A DNA stretch of 64,000 bases from Saltatorellus ferox (GTDB lineage Bacteria > Planctomycetota > UBA1135 > GCA-002686595): contig CP036434.1 of assembly GCA_007751475.1 (NCBI GenBank), forward strand, positions 186,001 to 250,000, in the 5' to 3' direction. Position 1 is the stretch's first letter; the number at the start of each line of letters is the position of its first letter. Below, one piece after another: positions 1 to 8,749 of the stretch. Below the pieces are notes generated by a model that was not told where the DNA came from, made no database searches, and worked only from the letters and a program-made list of their open reading frames with translations. The position numbers were made by a program, and so were the translations under genes.

Positions 1-1
1 C

Positions 2-445
2 CTCGCGAAGGGCGAGCAGTCCGCCGAGCTGCCCTATGCGTCGAGCCTCTGCTCGGCGTGCCGTGACGTCTGTCCCGTGAAGATCGACATCCCGAAGTCG
101 CTGCTGCGGCTGCGCGCGCAGGCGGTGAACGATGGCCGGCGCGGGCGCCTGGAGAAAGTTGGCTTCCGCGCGTGGGCTCGCACAATGGAGAACCCCGGCC
201 GCTACCGGCGATTCCTGGCGACGGGCCGGATGCTCCAGGGCGCGGCGATCGGCAAGGGGTTCACGTCCCGTGCCGTCCAGCGCTCGATCTCGCCGCTCGG
301 TGCCTGGATGGAAACGCGCGCGCCGCGTCCGCTCGCCAAACGTTCGTTCCGCGAACTCTGGAACGATGGCCTCTCTGGCGAGGGCCTCTCCAAAGACGGC
401 CCAGGCCACGCGAACGCGCCGACGAAGGAGGTCCTCCGTGGTTGA
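2..445 (+). CDS. lutB: LutB, C-terminal part (iron-sulfur protein of lactate utilization), cut by window start
   Basis: The last 147 residues of LutB, the iron-sulfur subunit of the LutABC complex that oxidizes L-lactate to pyruvate in the cytoplasm. The visible part carries the second ferredoxin-like cysteine cluster, CSACRDVCPVKI (visible residues 17-28), preceded by LPYASSLC, as in LutB/YkgF proteins. After it comes the usual basic helical C-terminal tail. The frame is open from base 2, so the gene starts outside the window. It overlaps the start of lutC by 8 bases (GTGGTTGA), which indicates translational coupling. LutA would be expected upstream but is not visible. Family assignment is from motif and context. 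Confidence 0.9.
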   Translation, partial: LAKGEQSAELPYASSLCSACRDVCPVKIDIPKSLLRLRAQAVNDGRRGRLEKVGFRAWARTMENPGRYRRFLATGRMLQGAAIGKGFTSRAVQRSISPLGAWMETRAPRPLAKRSFRELWNDGLSGEGLSKDGPGHANAPTKEVLRG

Positions 446-1085
446 TCCGAAGAGCGATCGCGAGCTGGTGCTCGAGCGCGTTCGCTCGTCCCTGGCCGGC
501 CGAGAGGCGAAGCGCGAGGACCTGCCGCTGCCGCCGGTTCTCCGCGCCGCCGGGCTCGACGCCTTCGATGCCGACGTTTTCGCCGAGCGGATCGCGATGA
601 CCGGCGCGAAGGTGATCGCCGTCTCCAGCGCAGGCGGTGTCCCCGCCGCGGTTCACTCGATCGTCTCCGACCTGGGCGTGAAGACGCTGGCCGTCTCGGA
701 CCTCGCGCTGGCCAGGGACGCGGCCGCCGGCTTCGAAGGCGAGGTCCTGGACGACACATCGGCGCGCGAGGACCTCTTCCACTGCGACGCCGGTATCAGC
801 GGGGTCTACGCGGCGGTCGCGGAAACGGGCACGCTGGTGATGTCAACGGCCGACGAGCGCAACCGCCTCACCTCCCTGGTCCCCGATGTCCACCTCGCCA
901 TCGTCCGCCGCGACCAGGTCGTCCCCACGCTGGACCACGTGTTCGAACGCTTCGGCGAGGGCGCGGCCACGCCGCCACGCTGCATCACGTTCATCACGGG
1001 CCCGTCCAGGACCGCAGATATCGAGCTGGAGCTGGTGGTGGGCGTCCACGGACCGAAAGCGCTCTACGTGATCCTCGTGGGCTAA
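438..1085 (+). CDS. lutC: LutC, LUD-domain lactate utilization protein
   Basis: A 215-residue LUD-domain protein, the LutC/YkgG subunit of the lactate oxidation complex. The core has the family's signatures: GTLVMSTADERNR, the following LVPDVHLAIV strand, and the C-terminal ITGPSRTADIELELVVGVHGP segment in which the family's conserved S/D residues lie. I chose the GTG at 438 because it overlaps the lutB stop, has GAAGGAGG seven bases upstream, and gives the family's usual length. The same frame is open further upstream inside lutB, but that part is arginine/serine-rich shadow sequence. Expected to be co-transcribed with lutB. Confidence 0.92.
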   Translation: MVDPKSDRELVLERVRSSLAGREAKREDLPLPPVLRAAGLDAFDADVFAERIAMTGAKVIAVSSAGGVPAAVHSIVSDLGVKTLAVSDLALARDAAAGFEGEVLDDTSAREDLFHCDAGISGVYAAVAETGTLVMSTADERNRLTSLVPDVHLAIVRRDQVVPTLDHVFERFGEGAATPPRCITFITGPSRTADIELELVVGVHGPKALYVILVG

Positions 1086-1130
1086 GCCAGGGCGCTGGAA
1101 ACACTCATTGAGGTCGATCGTACGACCGCC

Positions 1131-1601
1131 ATGCTCGACCTCCCACCGCCCACCGCCGATACTCCCACGCTCGATGATTTGATCGAGGCGATCGATCGCT
1201 TGGATCCAGGCACTGTGCCCGCCTGGGGGAAGCTGAACGCCGCTTCCATGCTGGAGCACTGCGCGCGGTTCGTGGACCTTTACCTCGGTCGCCTGACGGT
1301 CTCACGACCTGTGCGCATCATGGCGCGCCTCCTCGGCCCCCTGTTCCTCAAGCGTGTTCTGGCGAAGTCTCCGACCGCGACGCCCAGGAACTTGCGCACG
1401 CTCGGCGAGATCCAGGTGAGTCCGAGCGCTGCGGCCGCCTTCGAACCGGCGGCCGAGCGGCTGCGCTCGGGCCTCTTTGAGCTAAAGGGGCTGAGTGGCG
1501 TCTGTCGGCACGTTCTTTATGGACAGGTGGAGGCGGAGACGCTGAAGGCGCTGGTTCGCCATCACACCGCCCATCATTTCCATCAGTTCGGGCTGCTGTA
1601 G
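1131..1601 (+). CDS. DUF1569 (DinB-like fold) protein
   Basis: A 156-residue cytoplasmic protein with the DUF1569 layout: a WGKLNAASMLEHCARF helix at about residues 45-60, supplying a histidine of the presumed DinB-type metal site, and a C-terminal HHTAHHFHQFGLL helix that supplies further histidines. DUF1569 proteins are related to the DinB/YfiT four-helix bundle; no reaction is established for this group. No signal peptide or membrane segment is visible. It stands alone, 45 bases after lutC on the same strand, and converges on the ABC transporter operon. Confidence 0.75.
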   Translation: MLDLPPPTADTPTLDDLIEAIDRLDPGTVPAWGKLNAASMLEHCARFVDLYLGRLTVSRPVRIMARLLGPLFLKRVLAKSPTATPRNLRTLGEIQVSPSAAAAFEPAAERLRSGLFELKGLSGVCRHVLYGQVEAETLKALVRHHTAHHFHQFGLL

Positions 1602-1643
1602 CGAAGTTCGAGACGCGCGTGGCGAGAAGGCCTTCGTAGCTCT

Positions 1644-2357
1644 TCACGATCCAACGATCTCGTCCGTCAGCACCGCGCCGTCCAGCATCCTGATGCGGCG
1701 GGGCAAGCGTGCGCCCAGGGCCTCGTCGTGGGTGACCACGATCAGGGTCATCCCCTCGGCGTGGAGCTCCGTCAAGAGGTCCAGGATGGCGCTCCCCGTC
1801 GACTGGTCGAGGGCGCCCGTCGGTTCGTCCGCCAAAAGTAGGGACGGTTGGCAGACCATGGCGCGCGCGATCGCGACTCTCTGCTGCTGACCGCCGGAGA
1901 GCTCCGCCGGGCGATGCGTGGCGCGGTCCGAGAGTCCGAGCTTCTCCAGAAGCTCGGCGGCGCGGCGACGACGCTCTCGCCGCCTGATGCCCGCGAAGCG
2001 GAGCGGCAACGCCACGTTTTCGATGGCGTCGAGACGCGGGACCAGATGGAAGCGCTGGAAGACGAAGCCGATCTTCTGATTGCGCGCTCTCGCGAGTTCC
2101 TTCAGGTCGAGCGTACTCACCTCGCGGCCATCGAGCCGGTAGGAGCCGCGGGTCGGGGTGTCGAGCAGACCCAGGAGGTTGAGGAGCGTCGACTTGCCGG
2201 ACCCGGACGGCCCGAGCACGGCGAGCGCCTCGCCGCGTAGGACCTCCAGGTCGATGTCGCGCAGGGCGCGCACGGTGGTCTCTACACCCGAGGCGTTCGA
2301 CTCGGCGCCGGCGTAGTCGCGGCCGATGCCCGACATCTGAATCACCGGATCACTCAT
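1644..2357 (-). CDS. ABC transporter ATP-binding protein, MacB/LolD type
   Basis: A 237-residue ATPase, last gene of a four-gene exporter operon. Walker A GPSGSGKST (residues 49-57), Q-loop around FVFQRFHLVPRL, signature LSGGQQQR (153-160), Walker B LLLADEPTGALD (173-184) and switch histidine in VVTHD (210) are all intact. The sequence follows the LolD/MacB/FtsE type that pairs with FtsX-like permeases and transmits mechanical force rather than moving substrate through a channel. The ATG overlaps the upstream permease stop by 8 bases. The role, extrusion of lipophilic or peptide substrates across the envelope, is inferred from the adaptor and permeases upstream. Confidence 0.93.
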   Translation of the reverse strand: MSDPVIQMSGIGRDYAGAESNASGVETTVRALRDIDLEVLRGEALAVLGPSGSGKSTLLNLLGLLDTPTRGSYRLDGREVSTLDLKELARARNQKIGFVFQRFHLVPRLDAIENVALPLRFAGIRRRERRRRAAELLEKLGLSDRATHRPAELSGGQQQRVAIARAMVCQPSLLLADEPTGALDQSTGSAILDLLTELHAEGMTLIVVTHDEALGARLPRRIRMLDGAVLTDEIVGS

Positions 2358-3576
2358 CCCGAAGCACCTCCACGGGGTCGACGGAGGCGGCCATGCGGGC
2401 GGGGAACCAGCCGGAGAGCACGCCCACCACGGTCAGCAAGAGCACGATCCCGAGACCGAGCGGGAGCGAGACTCCCGGGGTGCCGAAGTAAGCCCTGACC
2501 TCCAGGGGGACGTCGAGCGTGGCGGCCGCGGCGAACGCTGCGGCGGCCAGGCCGAGGCCGATGAGGCCGCCCGCCAGCGCGGTCAAGGCTCCCTCCAGGA
2601 GCGGCGGTAGCACCACGTGCAGGCGCCGCGCGCCCAGGGCCATGGCGAGCGCGATCTCACGCCGTTGCTCCTCGACGTGGGCCCAGGTGGCGTTGGCGAT
2701 TCCGAGGGCGGCGACCAGGAAGCCCAGGACCCCGACGACCGCCGTGAGCGAGCGATTGCCCGCGAGGATGGAGCCAATTCGTTCCTGGAGAGCCACGTAG
2801 TCGATGATCCGCAGGGCGGCATCATCGTCCCGGGCGAAGCCGTGCCTCGTCCCCAGACTGGCGTACAGCGCGCGCCGTACCTCGGAAGCCTCGTCCGCGT
2901 TCTCGAGACCCACGATCAAAGAGCCGTAGCGCACCCCCGTCAAGGCCCGCAGCGTCGTGTCCGGAACGTACACCTTGTCCCTGTCCTGGCCGTTGTAGCT
3001 GCTGATCTGCACGTACTCGGGCGCGACACCCACCACGAGAAAGCGCGTGCCGAGCGCCTCGATCTCCTCGCCCACCGCGTCGCGTTCGCCAAAGAGCGCC
3101 GAGGCCACGCCGGCGCCGAGATACGCCACGCGTCGCTTCTCCAGGGAGTCGAGCGCGGAGAGAAAGCGTCCACCCTCACGGACGTACCGAGACCGCAGGT
3201 CCCCGAACTCAGCCGACGCGCCCGAGAGTCCGCCGCTGAAGCGCGCCGCTCCCGCGCGGAACGCCGTCTGTCCGTATTCGAGTTCCAGCACCGCGCCCCG
3301 GATTCCCGGCAGCCTTCGCGCAGCCTTCGCATCGCTCGCTTCCAGGCGTACCGGCGTTCCGGCGCGGCGTCCCTGCCAGGGCTTCGTTCTGGCGCCGCCC
3401 ATGACGCGAAACAGGTCCTCGCCGAAGTTCCCGATGGTCCCGGTCGTGGCGCGCGTCATCTCCTGGCCGAAGGCGAGGAGCGACGCAAGCCCGAGCGTCC
3501 CCCAGAGAACGCCGAGGGCCACGAGTCCCATGCGGATGCGGGTCGCCCAGAGGCTCCCGAGCACCCAGCCGATCAC
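2350..3576 (-). CDS. ABC transporter permease, MacB/FtsX family (second permease)
   Basis: A 408-residue permease with a transmembrane helix at the N-terminus, a long periplasmic MacB_PCD-type domain, and three helices in the C-terminal FtsX domain, ending in the family hallmark DPVEVLRDE. The EEQRREIALAMALGARR segment is the usual coupling motif between FtsX helices. The start is the GTG at 3576: it overlaps the upstream permease stop (GTGA) and follows a GGAGG. The frame stays open much further upstream, but that part is antisense-like arginine-rich sequence overlapping the neighbouring gene and should not be counted. Confidence 0.9.
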   Translation of the reverse strand: MIGWVLGSLWATRIRMGLVALGVLWGTLGLASLLAFGQEMTRATTGTIGNFGEDLFRVMGGARTKPWQGRRAGTPVRLEASDAKAARRLPGIRGAVLELEYGQTAFRAGAARFSGGLSGASAEFGDLRSRYVREGGRFLSALDSLEKRRVAYLGAGVASALFGERDAVGEEIEALGTRFLVVGVAPEYVQISSYNGQDRDKVYVPDTTLRALTGVRYGSLIVGLENADEASEVRRALYASLGTRHGFARDDDAALRIIDYVALQERIGSILAGNRSLTAVVGVLGFLVAALGIANATWAHVEEQRREIALAMALGARRLHVVLPPLLEGALTALAGGLIGLGLAAAAFAAAATLDVPLEVRAYFGTPGVSLPLGLGIVLLLTVVGVLSGWFPARMAASVDPVEVLRDE

Positions 3577-4760
3577 GGGTGGCCTCCGAGCGCGAGGACG
3601 GGATCGAGTCGTGCAGCCCGTCGTGCAGGAAACCAGCCGGCCAGGACGCCGAGGAAGGCGAGCCCGGCCACCGTCCCCAGCGCCAGCCACGGCGCCACCT
3701 CCGGCGATCCGACGCTCTCCCGCAAGGGGCTGGAGCTCACCAGCCAGCCAGCGCCCACGGCGGCCGCCGCGCCGATCGCGCCGCCCACGGCCGTGAGGCC
3801 CAGAGCGTCGCCCAGGACGCCGATCAGCACGCGCCGGCGCGTCGCACCGAGCGCCATCATGAGCCCGATTTCCTCGGTGCGCGCTCTCACGCGCAAGAAC
3901 ATCAGGTTCGCGAGCCCCAGCCCGCCGACGAGCAGGGTGAGGATGCCTGCTCCGCCCGTCATCACGTCCATGGCGAGGAACGCGTAGCGCCGCACTTGAT
4001 CGCCCTTCGTCGTGTCCCACCAGCGAAGGGCGGCCTCGTCCTCCGGATCGAAACCCTTGGCGGCCGCGAGGACCTTCGTCGCGTCGCGCATCACGTCCTC
4101 AGCCGCTGCGGAATCGCGGGGCCGAAGAACGAAGTTGTCGAGATACCGGGTTCCGAAGCGCCGCTGGAAAGTGGTCACCGGAAGGCAGACGCGCATCGAG
4201 TCCTTGCCATCGTAGTCCGAGTCCTGGACCTTGGATTGCATGACGCCTACGATCGTGAACTGCGTCCCTCCGATGACGACGCGCTGCCCGACGGGGTTCG
4301 ACCCGGGGAAGAGTTCTTCGCCGATCCGGTCGCCGAGGAAAGCCGTGGTGCGCTCTTCTTCGACGTCTCGCGCAGACAGAAACCGGCCGCCGGGCGCCGG
4401 GTCCATGGACCGAAGCTCTCCGTAGTTCTCCCCGACCCCCGCGAGCATGGCGCGGAAGACCTTCTCGCCGTGCACGACGGGTTCGGACCGCAGGAACTCG
4501 GGGCAGACCGCTTCGAGGCCCTGGACCTCGGTGCGGAGCCGAGCTGTATCCGAAGGCAGCAGGCGAATACGCTGCCCCTCAGGCATGCCCCTGGAAGACC
4601 GTGACGTCGTACCGGGCCAGAGGATCATGATGCCGCGACCCATGCCTTCGGCCCGTCGGACCATCTCCTTCTCGAGCCCTTCCCCGAAGGAGAGGAGCGC
4701 CACCGTGGAGAAGGTTCCCCAGGCCACACCCAGGAGGGTCATGAGCGTGCGGCGTCTCAT
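3573..4760 (-). CDS. ABC transporter permease, MacB/FtsX family (first permease)
   Basis: A 395-residue permease with the same architecture as its downstream neighbour: N-terminal membrane segment (TLMTLLGVAWGTFSTVALL), MacB-type periplasmic domain, then the FtsX domain with VRARTEEIGLMMALGATRR and the terminal WFPARRAARLDPVLAL. It starts almost directly with the membrane helix, so the long cytoplasmic N-terminus of MacB is absent, as expected when the ATPase is a separate polypeptide. Its ATG overlaps the adaptor stop (ATGA). The two permeases probably form a heterodimer; this is inference from their adjacency and similarity. Confidence 0.9.
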   Translation of the reverse strand: MRRRTLMTLLGVAWGTFSTVALLSFGEGLEKEMVRRAEGMGRGIMILWPGTTSRSSRGMPEGQRIRLLPSDTARLRTEVQGLEAVCPEFLRSEPVVHGEKVFRAMLAGVGENYGELRSMDPAPGGRFLSARDVEEERTTAFLGDRIGEELFPGSNPVGQRVVIGGTQFTIVGVMQSKVQDSDYDGKDSMRVCLPVTTFQRRFGTRYLDNFVLRPRDSAAAEDVMRDATKVLAAAKGFDPEDEAALRWWDTTKGDQVRRYAFLAMDVMTGGAGILTLLVGGLGLANLMFLRVRARTEEIGLMMALGATRRRVLIGVLGDALGLTAVGGAIGAAAAVGAGWLVSSSPLRESVGSPEVAPWLALGTVAGLAFLGVLAGWFPARRAARLDPVLALGGHP

Positions 4761-5806
4761 GGGACGAGGATTCTGTCTCCGACCGCGAGGCCGCTGACGA
4801 TCTCCACGACGAGTCCGTCGCTGACGCCTGTGCGGATGATCTGGGATCTGGGCGTGCCGTCCTCGGAGGTAACCTGGACGCTTGCGGTCAAGCCCTCCGG
4901 CCCCGAGCTGTACTCCACGTAGCGCTCTGGGACCACGGGGACGTCGAGGGCTTGCGCCACCGTGATGCGCGCCACCGCGGAGTAGCCCGCCCGCAGCGTC
5001 GCTTCCTCCGTCGGCGTCACATCGAGGGTGACATCGAAGACGGAGGCGCCGTTCTTCTCGCCTGCGATGAGGGAGATCTCCCGGAGGCTACCCTTCAGCA
5101 GCACGCCCGGGAGCGCGCCGAGCTCGATGCGCGCCTGCATCTCGGGGACCAGTCGGCCCGCGTCGAGCTCGTCCACCGTCGCTCGCATGACGAGGTGATC
5201 GAGATCCGCGATGGTCATCAGGAGCGAGCCCGGCCCGAAGTTGGAGGCAGGCGTGATGGGTTCGCCGAGTTCGACCGGAAGTTCGACCACCGTCCCCGAG
5301 ATGGGCGCGCGCACGAACCAGTCGAGGGTCAAGCCCTCGTCCTCTGCCTCACCGTTCAGGAGCAGCTCCAGCTCGACCTGGGTCGCCCGTCGACTTCGCT
5401 CGGCCTGGGCCTGGAGGCGGGTGAGCTGGGGCTTGCCCTGGACGATCCGCATCGCCTGTCCCAGGAGGTTCTGACCCTCGCTGAGTTCCACGGCGGCTTC
5501 GAGCCCTTCTTCGGCGCCGGCGAGGCTTCGTCTTGCCATCAGCCTGTCGCGGTCGGTGAGCTGAGGCCTTACCTCGATGAGCGGATCCTTGGCTGCGACG
5601 CGACTGCCGAGTTGAACGGGGCGCTCGGTGACCACTCCGCTCCATGGGCTGTGGATGGGCACCCGGACCCTGGGCATGATCTTGCCGATCGCTACCGCCT
5701 CCTGGGTCACGCTGCCGCGCTCGATGGTGTGAAGGGTCGGGCCACTCGACTCCTCAGCCGAGCAGGCCAGGAGCATCCACGGACAAACGGCGAGGAGGAT
5801 CTTCAT
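4757..5806 (-). CDS. HlyD/MacA-type periplasmic adaptor lipoprotein
   Basis: A 349-residue membrane-fusion protein that would link the ABC permeases to an outer-membrane channel. The N-terminus is a lipoprotein signal with the lipobox LLAC (residues 12-15). Next come the biotinyl-lipoyl-like half (SPWSGVVTERPVQLGSRV), a coiled-coil hairpin (about residues 90-145, rich in R, E, Q and L), the second lipoyl half (VRAPISGTVVELPVELGE), and beta-barrel and membrane-proximal domains ending in VVEIVSGLAVGDRILVP. First gene of the minus-strand operon 5806-1644. No TolC-like gene is present in the window. Confidence 0.9.
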   Translation of the reverse strand: MKILLAVCPWMLLACSAEESSGPTLHTIERGSVTQEAVAIGKIMPRVRVPIHSPWSGVVTERPVQLGSRVAAKDPLIEVRPQLTDRDRLMARRSLAGAEEGLEAAVELSEGQNLLGQAMRIVQGKPQLTRLQAQAERSRRATQVELELLLNGEAEDEGLTLDWFVRAPISGTVVELPVELGEPITPASNFGPGSLLMTIADLDHLVMRATVDELDAGRLVPEMQARIELGALPGVLLKGSLREISLIAGEKNGASVFDVTLDVTPTEEATLRAGYSAVARITVAQALDVPVVPERYVEYSSGPEGLTASVQVTSEDGTPRSQIIRTGVSDGLVVEIVSGLAVGDRILVP

Positions 5807-5988
5807 CGGGTCCGGATCCTACGCGCCACCGCCGAGACATTTCGGGGACCCGATGCACTCCTTGGGTTGCCCGATAAGGTGCCCGTAATGCCCAACCGCA
5901 CGGCTGGCGCCTGGAGGCTATCCTCTTTCGCCCTGAAACGGTGCCCCACGAGGCACTGCCTCCGCGGCCCCTTGCCCACGTGCTCCCC

Positions 5989-6879
5989 TTGAAAATCGTC
6001 TCCTTCCATCGCGACGGCCAGCTCTCCACCGGAGCTCTCCTCGACGGCGACCTCGTCCTCGATTTCCAGCACGAAGCTGCGGGCCTGCCGGGCGCTGACG
6101 GGCCCCTCGACTGGATGGACACGGACGGTGCCTGCCATCAGAGCGCGCGTCGGCTCGTGGAGGGCGCGGACGTGGCGAAGCTTCAGGCGGCGGGTGCGGT
6201 GCTGCCGCTGGCTGGCGTAGAACTCCTGTCGCCCATCCCGCGACCGGGCAAGGTGATTTGCATCGGCCTCAACTACCGCGATCACGCGGAGGAGAGCGGC
6301 ATGGAGATTCCGAAGTACCCGCTCGTCTTCAGCAAATTCTCCAGCTGCGTCGTGGGCCAGGACGCGGACGTCAAGCTTCCGCGCGGCGCGAAGGAAGTGG
6401 ACTACGAGGCCGAGTTCGGCGTCGTCATCGGCAAGACCGCGACCGACGTCAGCGAAGCGGACGCCATGGACCACGTCCTCGGGTACTGCAACATCAACGA
6501 CGTGTCGGCGCGCGACTTCCAGTTCGCCGACGGCCAGTGGCAGCGCGGCAAGTCCTGCGAGACCTTCTGTCCGACGGGGCCTTTCATCGCGACCGCCGAC
6601 GAGATCGCGGACCCGCACGAGCTTCGCATCCAGTTCCGGATGAACGGCAAGACGCTCCAGGACTCCAGCACGAGCCAGCTCATCTTCAACGTGCCCGAAC
6701 TCGTCTCGTACCTGTCGGGCTTCGTGACGCTGGAGCCGGGCGACCTCATCTCGACCGGAACGCCCCCCGGCGTCGGTTTCGCGCACAAGCCGCCGATCTA
6801 CATCCAGCCCGGCGACCTGATGGAAGTCGAGGTCGAAGGCCTCGGCGTGCTCCGCAACAAGGCCGTCTCGGCCGACTGA
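5989..6879 (+). CDS. fumarylacetoacetate hydrolase (FAH) family protein
   Basis: An FAH-fold enzyme (296 residues from the proposed start) of the acylpyruvase / 2-keto-4-pentenoate hydratase group, which cleaves or hydrates beta-diketo acids in the cytoplasm. Diagnostic parts are VICIGLNYRDHAEESG near residues 89-104, the metal-binding DYEAEFGVVIGK (138-149), NINDVSARDFQ, and ISTGTPPGVGF. I prefer the TTG at 5989, which gives the family N-terminus MKIVSFHRDG; a GTG at 5941 in the same frame would add 16 residues with no family match. No clear Shine-Dalgarno precedes either. Exact substrate cannot be read from sequence. A 24-bp triplicated repeat spans the stop codon. Confidence 0.85.
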   Translation: MKIVSFHRDGQLSTGALLDGDLVLDFQHEAAGLPGADGPLDWMDTDGACHQSARRLVEGADVAKLQAAGAVLPLAGVELLSPIPRPGKVICIGLNYRDHAEESGMEIPKYPLVFSKFSSCVVGQDADVKLPRGAKEVDYEAEFGVVIGKTATDVSEADAMDHVLGYCNINDVSARDFQFADGQWQRGKSCETFCPTGPFIATADEIADPHELRIQFRMNGKTLQDSSTSQLIFNVPELVSYLSGFVTLEPGDLISTGTPPGVGFAHKPPIYIQPGDLMEVEVEGLGVLRNKAVSAD

Positions 6880-6930
6880 GGAAAGGCCTTCGCGGCCGAC
6901 TGGAGCAAGGCCGTCTCGGCCGAATGGGGC
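6859..6930. repeat. 24-bp unit, three tandem copies, spanning a stop codon
   Basis: Three consecutive 24-base units at 6859-6882, 6883-6906 and 6907-6930, each starting AAGGCC and sharing the core CGGCCGA. Units 1 and 3 share the perfect inverted repeat GGCCG-TCT-CGGCC. The first unit contains the last codons of the FAH-family gene and its TGA. Because the unit is eight codons long, the copies stay in frame and would read KAVSAD, KAFAAD and KAVSAE after the stop. The hairpin potential could also help terminate the convergent transcripts. Confidence 0.85.
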
Positions 6931-6943
6931 CACACCCACGGTT

Positions 6944-7591
6944 CTATCGCTCGAGCCATTCGGCGACCGCGCCCAGCGCGTCGTCGATGGCCCACGTCTT
7001 CGGGTCGCGGTTCCCCGCCACGTTCGAGAAACCGCGGACGATCGAGACGCCGACGTTGCCCATCGCGGCGGCCAGGGCCACGCCGAAGCCCTCCATGTCC
7101 TCGGCCACCGCGTCGGGGAAGCGCGCGCGCCGCGCTTCCAGCATCGCGCTGCCGTCGGCGGCCGCGGCGACCGTGAGGAGCTCGGGGCCTTCGGATTCGA
7201 GGTCCAGTCGATCGAAGACCGCGGCCACAGCGGACTCATCGTCCCGCAGCTTCCCTTCCCACTGCGGAAAGCCCATCGTGCTCGGGCGGACGAAGGCGGC
7301 GCCTTCTCCGGCGCCGACGCCGTCCATCGCGACGCTCCCGAACGTGATCGCGCTGCCAGCTTCACTCGCGGCCCCGTAGGTCCCGGCGATTCCGGCGAGG
7401 ATCAGGTGCTTCGGCGCGCGCTGGGCGATCAGCCTCGACACCGCGGCGGCGGCGGCCACGGGGCCGAAACCGATCACCGCGACCCCGGCCCACCGCTCGG
7501 GCGCCACGGCTTCGGGCGCGAGCACGCGCAGCCGATCGAGTTCGAAGCGCGTCGGCACGCACAGCAGGGTCGTCTGGGAATCGTGGAGCAT
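6944..7591 (-). CDS. nucleoside phosphorylase-fold protein, futalosine hydrolase-like
   Basis: A 215-residue protein of the purine nucleoside phosphorylase / MTA-SAH nucleosidase superfamily. It shows the glycine-rich strand IGFGPVAAA, LILAGIAGTYG, and the C-terminal EDMEGFGVALAAA, whose ME pair binds ribose in the family. The overall length and the AEDMEGFGVA form resemble MqnB futalosine hydrolase of the futalosine menaquinone pathway; MTA/SAH nucleosidase is the main alternative. The start at 7591 (MLHDSQTT) lies 22 bases from the divergent aldo/keto reductase start; an ATG at 7615 is also possible and would overlap that start. Confidence 0.72.
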   Translation of the reverse strand: MLHDSQTTLLCVPTRFELDRLRVLAPEAVAPERWAGVAVIGFGPVAAAAAVSRLIAQRAPKHLILAGIAGTYGAASEAGSAITFGSVAMDGVGAGEGAAFVRPSTMGFPQWEGKLRDDESAVAAVFDRLDLESEGPELLTVAAAADGSAMLEARRARFPDAVAEDMEGFGVALAAAMGNVGVSIVRGFSNVAGNRDPKTWAIDDALGAVAEWLER

Positions 7592-7613
7592 GCGGACGAG
7601 TATGCTCTCTTCC

Positions 7614-8591
7614 ATGGAACAGCGCACCCTCGGCAGCACGGACGTCTCCGTCACTCGAATCGGGCTTGGCACCGCGCCACTGGCAGGGATGTTCGAGCCC
7701 GTCGCGGAATCCGTGGCGCGCGCCACCGTTCAGGCCGCGATCGACGGAGGGATTCGCTTCTTCGACACCGCTCCCTGGTACGGCTTCGGCTGCGCCGAGC
7801 GGCGGGTGGGGGATGCGCTCCGCGACTTCGACGGACCGTTCGTGCTCTCCACGAAGGTCGGACGCCTCCTGGAGTCCGCGCAGCACGCGCCGGGGGACTG
7901 GCCCGGCTGGCCCGCCAAGCTGCCCTTCGCGCCGCGGCCCGACTACGGCTACGACGCGGTGCACCGGAGCTTCGAGGACAGTCTCCAGCGCCTCGGCCTC
8001 GCGCGGGTCGACGCGCTGTTCCTGCACGACATCGGTCGTATGACCTACGGCGATGACCACGGACGCCATTTCGAGGACGCCATGAACGGCGGCGTACGCG
8101 CGCTGCTGGAGCTGCGCGACGCGGGCAAGATCGGCGCGATCGGGATCGGCGTGAACGAGGTCGAGGTGCTGATGGAAGCGCTCGATCGCGCGCAGTGGGA
8201 CATGTTCCTGCTCGCGGGGCGCTACACGCTGCTCGAACAGGAGCCCGCGCTGTCCCGCCTGTTTCCCGCGTGCGAGCGCGCGGGCACCTCGATCGTCATC
8301 GGCGGCGCGTTCAATTCGGGTCTGCTCGCGGGCGGCGGCACGTACAACTACGCTGACGCGCCCGCGGAGCTCATCCAGCGCCGCGACACGCTGCGCGAAG
8401 CCTGCAAGGAGTTCGATGTCGCCCTGGAGGCGGCGGCCCTGCAGTTCCCCCTCCGGCACGAGATCGTCACGTCCGTGCTCATGGGCTGCCGCAGCCCCGA
8501 GGAAGTGCACGCCAACCTGACGCATGCGACAAGTTCCATACCGAAGGAACTCTGGGAGCACCTCGCGGAAAGGGGGGTCCAGGGGCGCTGA
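7614..8591 (+). CDS. aldo/keto reductase
   Basis: A 325-residue (alpha/beta)8-barrel NAD(P)H-dependent oxidoreductase. The catalytic tetrad is recognisable: Asp and Tyr in FFDTAPWYGFG, Lys in STKVGR, and His in LFLHDIG. The N-terminus (RTLGSTDVSVTRIGLGTAPLAG) and the ALQFPLRHEIVTSVLMG cofactor segment place it near the D-threo-aldose 1-dehydrogenase / L-fucose dehydrogenase group of AKRs. The ATG at 7614 matches the family N-terminus; in-frame upstream codons from 7590 lie in the divergent spacer. Substrate not determinable. Confidence 0.9.
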   Translation: MEQRTLGSTDVSVTRIGLGTAPLAGMFEPVAESVARATVQAAIDGGIRFFDTAPWYGFGCAERRVGDALRDFDGPFVLSTKVGRLLESAQHAPGDWPGWPAKLPFAPRPDYGYDAVHRSFEDSLQRLGLARVDALFLHDIGRMTYGDDHGRHFEDAMNGGVRALLELRDAGKIGAIGIGVNEVEVLMEALDRAQWDMFLLAGRYTLLEQEPALSRLFPACERAGTSIVIGGAFNSGLLAGGGTYNYADAPAELIQRRDTLREACKEFDVALEAAALQFPLRHEIVTSVLMGCRSPEEVHANLTHATSSIPKELWEHLAERGVQGR

Positions 8592-8613
8592 AATCGTCGA
8601 TTCGGTCCGGAAA

Positions 8614-8640
8614 CGGCGGAAAAGCGGCGCGTTTTCGCCG
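8614..8640. terminator. stem-loop after the aldo/keto reductase gene
   Basis: Arms CGGCG(G)AAAA at 8614-8623 and TTTTCGCCG at 8632-8640 pair around an 8-base loop, with one bulged G. It lies 22 bases past the stop. The arm itself supplies T residues but there is no long T tract afterwards, so this is a weak terminator call. Confidence 0.35.
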
Positions 8641-8749
8641 TCAACTGGCCGAACCACTGAGGGGGCGTGCGGAAGTGCGCTTGACACCTTCAGAACTGGG
8701 TCCCTGTTCGTATTCAGGAGCACCCCGTTAGCCCGTACAATCTTCGGCG

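Noticed and set aside
132..437. An upstream extension of the lutC frame starting inside lutB
   Set aside because: The added ~100 residues are Arg/Ser-rich and lie within lutB; GTG 438 has a good Shine-Dalgarno and fits LutC length.
3577..4020. An N-terminal extension of the second ABC permease
   Set aside because: It overlaps the first permease out of frame and is Arg/Gly/His-rich; the GTG at 3576 overlaps the upstream stop as in an operon.
8681..8741. A sigma70-like promoter before the desaturase gene (TTGACA at 8681, TACAAT at 8736)
   Set aside because: The two boxes are about 49 bases apart, so they cannot form one promoter; neither has a good partner at 16-18 bases.
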